The translations under genes were made by a program, and so were the position numbers. The notes under the pieces were generated by a model. That model had not been told where the DNA came from and did no database searches. It saw nothing but the letters and a program-made list of their open reading frames with translations. A DNA stretch of 35,773 bases from Helicobacter cetorum (GTDB taxonomy: Bacteria > Campylobacterota > Campylobacteria > Campylobacterales > UBA6016). Where the stretch lies: positions 1-35,773 of the forward strand of contig DZAX01000021.1 of the NCBI GenBank assembly GCA_022729705.1, in the 5' to 3' direction. Numbering within the stretch: the stretch's first letter is position 1; each line of letters starts with the position of its first letter. This document shows positions 27,516 through 33,945 of the stretch, piece by piece.

Positions 27516-28718
27516 TTATTTGTTGCAAGATTTGAGAAGAGCTTTTTTGCATTTGTGAGTTAGAGGCCATTTATACATCAGGCTAACCGCTTTTTTTGCA
27601 AAAAATCCAAGTAGTCCGCTAAGTCTGATGCCATACACTACACCAACCGTAAAGTAACCGCCCAAAGCCACAAGCATTCCTGGTAAACCAAACTCTATTT
27701 TTTTAAGCTCTTTACCGTGTTTTAGAGCCACTATATTATAAGCCGCCACATCTGCGCCAAACTCAGCCACCATAGCGGTTGGAGCCAGCGTCTCACCTTT
27801 TGTGTTGACAACCTCGGCGCAATCGCCGATTGCAAAGATATTAGAAAAACCTTTTACTCTAGAAAATTCGTCAATTTTTAGTTGCCCTCTTGGGTTAAAC
27901 TCAAAACCTTCGCCTTCTATTTTTCTAACCTCTACGCCGCCCGTCCAAATCATAAAGTTCATATTTATCGTTTTACCGCTTCCCAAATGAACCTTGTTCT
28001 CTTGTACTTCTAATATCTTATCGCCGGTTATAATATTTACGCCAAGCTCTTCCAGTCTTTTTTTGGACTTTCGTACAAGATAACGGTCAATTCCGGGTAA
28101 AATAGTCTCTGAGGCTTCAATCAGATGCACGGCGACTCCGCCGCACGCATAACCGCCGACCGCAAAGAACTTGCTCGAATACTCCGCCATCGCCGCCGCA
28201 ACCTCCACACCAGAGAGTCCGGCTCCGCCTATTACTATATTAAAGTTTGGGTTTAGCTCGCATACGCCCTCAGACTCTACTTGTTTGTATATAGCCTGTT
28301 CAAATTTTTGCTTAAACTCAAAAGCTCTTTTTAGGCTCTTGACCCCGTGCGAATGCTCGGCAAGCCCCTTTATAAAGCTAGGAAAATACGTCCTTGAGCC
28401 TATCGCTATCACAAGATAGTCATAATAAAGCTCTTCGTCAAAATTTGTTATAAGCTTATTTTCACCGAGCTCGACTCTTACAATTTTGCGTTGCAAAAAA
28501 GTAACATTTGTCTCTCTTTCAAAAAATAGCGTCACAAGACTAACACTGATGTCTGTTGTTGTGGTTTTATTAGCTATATAGTCATATACGTCCGTTTGCA
28601 GATAGTGATAAGGTCTTGCGTCTACAACGGTAACTTCTAAATCCTTATTTTTTGCAAGAGTCTGAGCTGCCCTTATGCCGCCGTATCCAGATCCAGCGAT
28701 AATTACTTTTTTCAACAT
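27516..28718 (-). CDS. NADH dehydrogenase type II-like FAD/NAD(P) oxidoreductase
   Basis: A 400-residue two-dinucleotide-fold flavoprotein: FAD loop IAGSGYGGIRAA at the N-terminus, a middle IGGAGLSGVEVAAAMAEY NAD-binding loop, and FAIGDCAEV for FAD ribityl contact. A hydrophobic/basic C-terminus (LLGFFAKKAVSLMYKWPL) probably attaches it to the membrane. This fits NDH-2 (NADH:quinone oxidoreductase); the active-site cysteine pattern of sulfide:quinone reductases is not obvious. In this operon it could reoxidise NADH from the GAPDH step. It starts four bases after pfkA ends. Confidence 0.78.
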   Translation of the reverse strand: MLKKVIIAGSGYGGIRAAQTLAKNKDLEVTVVDARPYHYLQTDVYDYIANKTTTTDISVSLVTLFFERETNVTFLQRKIVRVELGENKLITNFDEELYYDYLVIAIGSRTYFPSFIKGLAEHSHGVKSLKRAFEFKQKFEQAIYKQVESEGVCELNPNFNIVIGGAGLSGVEVAAAMAEYSSKFFAVGGYACGGVAVHLIEASETILPGIDRYLVRKSKKRLEELGVNIITGDKILEVQENKVHLGSGKTINMNFMIWTGGVEVRKIEGEGFEFNPRGQLKIDEFSRVKGFSNIFAIGDCAEVVNTKGETLAPTAMVAEFGADVAAYNIVALKHGKELKKIEFGLPGMLVALGGYFTVGVVYGIRLSGLLGFFAKKAVSLMYKWPLTHKCKKALLKSCNK

Positions 28719-28721
28719 TGT

Positions 28722-29684
28722 CTAGCCTAGTAGTTTTGTGGCTAATTTGAGCAGATCCGGCTTTATCTGATATTTTTGAGAGTTTATATAGTCTATACTC
28801 ACAAAATCAAACTTTGAATCTCTGGATATTATGACGTTTTTATCATCTGGTTTTAGCATCAGCTTATCTATGGCGAGTCTCGCAAATTCAAAAGCCATCA
28901 ATCTATCAAAAACGCTTGGGCTTCCACCTCTTTGTATATGCCCAATCGTACTTGCTCTTGAGTCCATACCTATCTCTGTTTTAAACCATTCGCATACTTC
29001 GTCGGTTCTACCGCTTCCCTCTGCTACTATAGCCAAAATATAGCTTCTACCCTCTTTTATCTCTTTTTTAAATCTCGTTTTTAGCGTTTCTAAATTTGTT
29101 TGCATCTCAGGGATAATAACCATCTCCGCTCCGCTTGTAAGAGCCGATACAAGGGCCAAATAACCGCAATCTCTTCCCATTGTCTCAATCACAAACGCTC
29201 TTTTAAAGCTAGCCGCCGTATCTCTAATGTCATCTATTGACTCTCTAATGACATTTAGAGCCGTATCCACGCCAAGGCAGTAGTCGGTGCCAAATATATC
29301 GTTGTCTATCGTAGTTGGTATACCGACAAAATTTATCCCAAAATCGTGATAAAACTGTCTCATAGCGCGAAATGAGCCGTCGCCGCCAAGTACTACAAGC
29401 TTGTTAATATCTTTGGCTTTTAGATTTTCATACGCCGTCTTTCTATGCTCTATTTCAAAAAAACGTTTTGAGCGAGACGAACGAATCACCGTCCCACCTC
29501 TATGGATAATGCCGCCCACTCTCTCGTGCGTAGCCTCTTTGATGTCTCCGTCTATAAGCCCCTCAAGTCCGTCATAAATGAGATACGACTTAAGCCCAAG
29601 TTCAAAGCCGTACTCAACGAACTGCTTTATGGCCGGATTCATACCTGCGGCGTCGCCGCCCGAACACATTATGGCTATTGACAT
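28722..29684 (-). CDS. pfkA: ATP-dependent 6-phosphofructokinase
   Basis: A 320-residue PfkA, which phosphorylates fructose 6-phosphate to the 1,6-bisphosphate. The nucleotide loop GGDGS (100-104) has Gly103, and TTIDND (124-129) has catalytic Asp127. Both point to ATP rather than pyrophosphate as donor (pyrophosphate enzymes typically have GGDDS and PKTIDND). The first loop is SGGDAAGMN, with Ala13 where Pro is common. ETMGRDCGYLAL and HIQRGGSPS are intact. Many Campylobacterota lack this step, so it is the marker of a working glycolytic direction. RBS GGGGAT lies before the ATG. Confidence 0.93.
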   Translation of the reverse strand: MSIAIMCSGGDAAGMNPAIKQFVEYGFELGLKSYLIYDGLEGLIDGDIKEATHERVGGIIHRGGTVIRSSRSKRFFEIEHRKTAYENLKAKDINKLVVLGGDGSFRAMRQFYHDFGINFVGIPTTIDNDIFGTDYCLGVDTALNVIRESIDDIRDTAASFKRAFVIETMGRDCGYLALVSALTSGAEMVIIPEMQTNLETLKTRFKKEIKEGRSYILAIVAEGSGRTDEVCEWFKTEIGMDSRASTIGHIQRGGSPSVFDRLMAFEFARLAIDKLMLKPDDKNVIISRDSKFDFVSIDYINSQKYQIKPDLLKLATKLLG

Positions 29685-29693
29685 ATATATCCC

Positions 29694-30962
29694 CTATTGT
29701 TTATTATTCAATTTCTCATAAAGCTTTACTTTGCCAAACTCTACGCCCGGTTGGTCGTATGTGTTTATACCAAAACGAGCTCCAGCCAACGCCGTCAAAA
29801 GTTCAAAGTAAAAAATCAACGCTCCAATACTCTCTTCATTTAAGGAGTCAAGCTCTATTACGTCTACTTTTACGCCTCTTTCAACAAGCGTCTCCAATGT
29901 CGCGTCACACTGTGAATTTAAAAGTTCGGAAAAAGGAAGCTCATTTACAAAATCTGTTTTTTCTAGATTTTTCAAGCTAACGCTTGGTATTTTTGAGTTA
30001 TTTTTGAAGTTTTTTACCCTTACAAAAGTAACCGTTTTATTTTTTGGCCCCTCTATGATAAGCTGTAGAAACGAGTGTTGGTCAACAGAACCGATAAGGC
30101 CTATTGGAGTAAGCCCAACGCTTTTGCCCTCGGCATCTATTTTACCAAGACTCTCAGCCCAAAGCTGAATATACCAAGCCGTTAGTTTTTCAAGAGAGCT
30201 TGAGTATGAAAAAAGCACGTTTATAGGAAAAACTTCATAGTTATCTGCGTAATATGCAGCTTTTCGTATCATATCTTTTTCATTGCCGTCAAAAAAACTT
30301 TTTTTGAGTTTTGCGGCGCCAAGTAGTAACTTTCTAATATCATAACCCAAAATCGCAAGAGGAAGGAGACCCACGGCGCTAAGAACTGAAAATCTACCTC
30401 CAACGTTTGGAGCTATATAAAATCGCTCCAACGAAAGATCTGCGCCAAAACTATCAAGCGGCGACCCCTCATCCGTTACAAGCAAAAATCTTTTTTTGAG
30501 TTTTGGATCTTCTTGTCCGTCAAAAAACTTATGGATTACAAGCTTTGCAAGACTCGTAGTCTCTACAGTTGAGCCTGATTTTGAAATCATAATAAATATT
30601 GTGTCTTTAGTGCTAACGCCTTCAAGCGACGAATTTATCTCATTTGGATCGCAATTTTCCAAAAAGATTAGCTTTGTATCATTTCTATTTTTGGTGTGTT
30701 TTAGCGCCGTGTCTATCGCTTTTGTACCAAGAGAGGAGCCGCCTATGCCCAATACGACAAGATTTTTTATCTTGCCTTTATAGACGGCGTTGTTTGTCAG
30801 GATAAATCTATATATTTTATCCATAGTGTCGCCGGAGCTGGTCGGAAGAGCATAAAAGCCAATTTTAGCCTGCTCCTCTTTGATTTTGCCCAAAAGATTG
30901 TCTACAACCTCGTCTGAAACTTTCATCTCAACGTCTTCAAATAAGAGCCTGCTAGAAATCAT
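29694..30962 (-). CDS. pgi: Glucose-6-phosphate isomerase
   Basis: A 422-residue sugar isomerase converting glucose 6-phosphate and fructose 6-phosphate. The phosphate-binding loop SKSGSTVET, GRFSVLSAVGLLP, EGKSVGLTPIG and the DQHSFLQLIIEGP segment with catalytic residues are present. It is shorter than the E. coli enzyme (about 550) but within the range of compact bacterial forms. It begins one base after the gap stop codon; the ribosome-binding GGGGGAT comes from the end of gap. Confidence 0.93.
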   Translation of the reverse strand: MISSRLLFEDVEMKVSDEVVDNLLGKIKEEQAKIGFYALPTSSGDTMDKIYRFILTNNAVYKGKIKNLVVLGIGGSSLGTKAIDTALKHTKNRNDTKLIFLENCDPNEINSSLEGVSTKDTIFIMISKSGSTVETTSLAKLVIHKFFDGQEDPKLKKRFLLVTDEGSPLDSFGADLSLERFYIAPNVGGRFSVLSAVGLLPLAILGYDIRKLLLGAAKLKKSFFDGNEKDMIRKAAYYADNYEVFPINVLFSYSSSLEKLTAWYIQLWAESLGKIDAEGKSVGLTPIGLIGSVDQHSFLQLIIEGPKNKTVTFVRVKNFKNNSKIPSVSLKNLEKTDFVNELPFSELLNSQCDATLETLVERGVKVDVIELDSLNEESIGALIFYFELLTALAGARFGINTYDQPGVEFGKVKLYEKLNNKQ

Positions 30963-30963
30963 T

Positions 30964-31959
30964 TTATCCCCCTATATATTTTGCCATATCGACGAGTCTA
31001 GATGTGTAACCCCATTCGTTGTCATACCAAGCGACCACTTTTACCATATCGCCGTCAACTACCTGTGTAGAATCAGGCACAAAAATCGCACTAAAAGTAG
31101 AACCGATAAAATCAGATGAGACTCTCATATCTTCGTCATATTCTACAAGACCTTTGTAGCCGTTTTGTGACGCTTCTTTAAAAATTGCGTTAATTTCATC
31201 TTTCGTAACGCTTCTTTTTAGGAGGCAGCTCATATCCACAATAGATACGTCAGGAGTTGGAACCCTTAGTGAGTAACCGTTTAGTTTGCCGTTTAACTCA
31301 GGGATTACTTTGCCGATAGCTTTTGCGGCTCCGGTACTTGTAGGTATGATATTAATAGCCGCCGCTCTCGCCCTTCTTTTGTCTTTTGGGTGCTTGACGT
31401 CTAAGATATTTTGGTCGTTTGTATAGCTATGCACAGTCGTCATAATCCCTTTTTGGATACCTACTGCATCGTGGAGTATTTTTGTGATTGAACCTAGGCA
31501 ATTGGTTGTACAAGAAGCGTTGGAGATGATGGTCTCACCTCTGTACTCTTGATGATTTACGCCGTATACGTAAGTCGGGGTGTCGTCTTTTGCGGGAGCC
31601 GACATCAATACTTTTTTTACACCGCCTTTTATGTGTGCAAGAGCCAAATCCATTGAGAGAATAGCTCCCGTGCACTCTATGACAAGTTCTGCGCCGCAAG
31701 AGCCAAAATCTACGTTTTTCGGATCCCTGTCTGAAAATATTTTAACTGTGTCTTTACCTATCTGAAAAGTTTTGTCGTCTATAAGTTTTACGCTATCAAA
31801 TACGCCGTGCACAGAGTCATATTTTAATAAATATTCAAGCATATCAGGCTTCATTGTCGCATTTACCGCTACAAGCTCTATGTCGCTTCTTGCGGCTATT
31901 ATTCTTGCCGCTATCATTCCTATTCTTCCAAAACCATTGATTGCTACTTTTAATGCCAT
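30964..31959 (-). CDS. gap: Glyceraldehyde-3-phosphate dehydrogenase (type I)
   Basis: A 331-residue NAD(P)-dependent enzyme forming 1,3-bisphosphoglycerate. INGFGRIG opens the Rossmann fold; catalytic Cys150 is in SNASCTTNC, and HSYTNDQ, RARAAAINIIPTSTGAAKA and WYDNEWGY are intact. After the second strand the sequence reads AVNAT, with Ala34 where NAD-specific enzymes carry Asp, a pattern of GapB-type enzymes that accept NADP. It is the first gene of a six-gene glycolytic run, with TAGGAG before the ATG and a TATGAT box about 40 bases upstream. Confidence 0.95.
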   Translation of the reverse strand: MALKVAINGFGRIGMIAARIIAARSDIELVAVNATMKPDMLEYLLKYDSVHGVFDSVKLIDDKTFQIGKDTVKIFSDRDPKNVDFGSCGAELVIECTGAILSMDLALAHIKGGVKKVLMSAPAKDDTPTYVYGVNHQEYRGETIISNASCTTNCLGSITKILHDAVGIQKGIMTTVHSYTNDQNILDVKHPKDKRRARAAAINIIPTSTGAAKAIGKVIPELNGKLNGYSLRVPTPDVSIVDMSCLLKRSVTKDEINAIFKEASQNGYKGLVEYDEDMRVSSDFIGSTFSAIFVPDSTQVVDGDMVKVVAWYDNEWGYTSRLVDMAKYIGG

Positions 31960-31995
31960 ACTACACTCCTATTTTTCAAGTTATGCCCTAATAGT

Positions 31996-32001
31996 ATCAT
32001 A
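31996..32001 (-). promoter_or_regulatory. Candidate -10 box for the gap-pgi-pfkA run
   Basis: TATGAT on the minus strand about 40 bases before the gap ATG. The -35 region is not clear. Confidence 0.4.
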
Positions 32002-32042
32002 TTTAAATCTTTTGAGGAACACTAATATCCATTTTATTCTCA

Positions 32043-32065
32043 CATTTTGGGCAAAGCCCAAAATG
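32043..32065. repeat. Solitary hairpin with GGGCAAAGCCC core
   Basis: Perfect 10-bp stem CATTTTGGGC/GCCCAAAATG with AAA loop upstream of the gap promoter. The GGGC-AAA-GCCC core equals that of the D modules of class I and II elements, read on the opposite strand to class I, but with a new outer stem. Confidence 0.6.
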
Positions 32066-32164
32066 AGGTCTTCAACGCAAGAGCTCACGCAACTAGTCGC
32101 TTTCACGCTACGCAAGATACGTTTTTATTGCCTATCTTAAGCGCTTGCTTATAAAACCTTTACT

Positions 32165-32282
32165 CTCCCGCATTTATGCGGGTAGCTAGAGCCACCCATA
32201 GCCTGGCCGGCGATGGGACCCGGCGGGGGTTGTAGGGACATTCATGTCCCTGCCGCCAAGACGGGCTTCGCCCGTCTTGGCG
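32165..32282. repeat. Class I composite hairpin element (A-B-C-D) at the pyk 3' end
   Basis: A: CCCGCAT/ATGCGGG, 32167-32182. B: CCCATAGCC/GGCGATGGG, 32195-32217, one mispair. C: GGGACAT/ATGTCCC, 32235-32250. D: a perfect 13-bp stem with TTC loop, 32254-32282 (CGCCAAGACGGGC arm). It ends eight bases before the pyk stop codon. Confidence 0.88.
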
Positions 32283-32290
32283 CATAACAT

Positions 32291-33727
32291 TTAGTATATA
32301 TTACAAACCGTTTTTGCGTGCTGTATATCGGACGCTCTCATCACCCTGATAAGATTTGTGGTGCCTTGTTGTCCTGTTGGGTAACCTATTGTTACGATAT
32401 ATGTGCCGCTCTCGCTCATCACTCCAAGTTCAAGCGCCCTCATTGTAAATTCGCACAGCATTCTATCGGTACTCTCGTGCTCGCTTAACACAAATAGCGG
32501 CTTAACACCCCACACAATAGCGAGTCTTCTAAAAACCTCTATCGAATGAACAGGAACCAAAATTTCAGGCTTTGGTCTGTATTTTGAGAGACTTCTTGCG
32601 CTTCCGCCGCTTCTTGTAAAGGCTATAAGCGCATCAGGCTCCAAATCCTCAGCCATTCTATTTGCAGCTATCGCTATCGCTTCGTCTGGATTGTGGATTT
32701 TGTCCAAGTTTCTATAAAAAGGATAGATTTTTTCAATTTCACAAATTGTCTCGTTTAGAGCTTTTATCGCCTCTATTGGGTATTTGCCCACAGTAGTCTC
32801 ATCGGAGAGCATAACCGCATCCGTACCATCCAAAACGGCATTTGCTATATCGCTCACCTCTGCTCGCGTCGGGTATGGCGAGGCTATCATCGAGGTTAGC
32901 ATTTGCGTGGCGGTTATCACAGGGATACCTTTGCGATTTGCGGCGTTTATTATCTCTTTTTGCGCCGTAGGCACTTTTGAGAGTCCAAGTTCAACGCCAA
33001 GATCCCCTCTTGCAACCATAAGTCCATCGGCCGCCTCAACTATTGTCGCTAGGTTATTAACAGCTTCCGATTTTTCTATTTTTGCAAATATCGGGCAGTT
33101 ACCGCCAAATCCGGCTACAATTTTTTTTGCCTCTTCTATGTCTTCACGCGATTTGATAAACGATACAGCCATCATATCAACGCCTATTTTTACGCCAAAT
33201 TCCATATCTTTTATATCTTTTTCAGTTATCGCCGAAATTGGAAGATTAGCGTTTGGAAAGTTGACCCCTTTTTTGCTCGTCAAATCACCGCCGATTACTA
33301 TTTTTGTTTTTACAACGCCGTTTGAGTTGTCAAAAACTTCGCATCTGATACAGCCGTCGGCTAGATATATAAGGTCTCCGCTTTTTAGAGATGGGAGAAT
33401 ATGCGGGTGGTTAATTGTAACGCCGTGTTTATCGTCAAAACCCGGTTTTTCATAAAAGCTAAGCGTATCGTCAGGCTCAAGCACCATAACACCGTCAACC
33501 TCTCCAACTCTAATTTTTGGTCCCGATATGTCTTGCAACACCGCTACACACGCACCAAGCTTATCGGCCACTTTACGAACTTTTAGTAAATTCGCACCGT
33601 GATACTCATGCGTAGAGTGCGAAAAGTTAAATCTAAAAACATTTACACCAGCAAGAATCAGCTTTTCAATCATCTCCTCAGAATCTGTCGCAGGACCAAC
33701 CGTCGCAACTATTTTTGTTTTTCTCAT
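32291..33727 (-). CDS. pyk: Pyruvate kinase
   Basis: A 478-residue canonical pyruvate kinase making pyruvate and ATP from phosphoenolpyruvate and ADP. FRFNFSH, QDISGPKIRVG, FAKIEKSEAVNNL, VARGDLGVELG, TATQMLTSM and MLSDETTVGKYP are all intact, and the C-terminal regulatory domain (about 350-478) is complete. This contrasts with the N-extended homologue at 23758. AAGGAAA precedes the ATG, and two overlapping TATGAT boxes (33768-33778) may drive it. It lies between two class I hairpin elements and so may be transcribed on its own. Confidence 0.95.
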   Translation of the reverse strand: MRKTKIVATVGPATDSEEMIEKLILAGVNVFRFNFSHSTHEYHGANLLKVRKVADKLGACVAVLQDISGPKIRVGEVDGVMVLEPDDTLSFYEKPGFDDKHGVTINHPHILPSLKSGDLIYLADGCIRCEVFDNSNGVVKTKIVIGGDLTSKKGVNFPNANLPISAITEKDIKDMEFGVKIGVDMMAVSFIKSREDIEEAKKIVAGFGGNCPIFAKIEKSEAVNNLATIVEAADGLMVARGDLGVELGLSKVPTAQKEIINAANRKGIPVITATQMLTSMIASPYPTRAEVSDIANAVLDGTDAVMLSDETTVGKYPIEAIKALNETICEIEKIYPFYRNLDKIHNPDEAIAIAANRMAEDLEPDALIAFTRSGGSARSLSKYRPKPEILVPVHSIEVFRRLAIVWGVKPLFVLSEHESTDRMLCEFTMRALELGVMSESGTYIVTIGYPTGQQGTTNLIRVMRASDIQHAKTVCNIY

Positions 33728-33767
33728 CAGTTATTTCCTTATATTTTGAACTTTTCAAACAATAGAA

Positions 33768-33778
33768 ATCATATCATA
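33768..33778 (-). promoter_or_regulatory. Candidate double -10 box for pyk
   Basis: Two overlapping TATGAT sequences on the minus strand, 41-51 bases before the pyk start codon and next to the class I element at 33792. No clear -35. Confidence 0.4.
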
Positions 33779-33791
33779 ATGTAAAATCACT

Positions 33792-33945
33792 CTCCCGCAT
33801 TCATGCGGGTAGCTTTAGGGGGTCGCAAGGGACATTTATGTCCTTTGCCGCTAACGGGAGCTTTGCTCGTGTTAGCGTGTAACATTTGAAATTTTGTAGG
33901 GACATTTATGTCTCTGCTGCTAGTGCGGGCTTCGCCCGTACTAGC
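33792..33945. repeat. Class I composite hairpin element with tandem C-D units at the GT35 gene 3' end
   Basis: A: CCCGCAT/ATGCGGG, 33794-33809. First C: 33830-33843; first D: 33849-33877 (one G-T and one G-G pair). Second C: 33898-33915 (one G-T); second D: 33919-33945 (12-bp stem, TTC loop, one G-T). The phosphorylase stop codon TAG (33941-33943) lies in the second D stem. The C-D unit has been duplicated here and module B is absent. Confidence 0.85.

Larger units (their letters stand above)
31960..32290. other. 331-base spacer between pyk and gap, filled with hairpin elements
   Basis: Besides the gap promoter region it holds a perfect 10-bp hairpin (32043-32065), the near-palindrome GCAACTAGTCGC (32089-32100), a small AAGATA/TATCTT hairpin (32114-32138) and the class I element at 32165-32282. 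I see no gene in it. Confidence 0.6.

Noticed and set aside
32784-33455. A 223-residue open frame on the plus strand inside pyk
   Set aside because: Antisense shadow of a conserved pyruvate kinase; composition follows the codon bias of the other strand.
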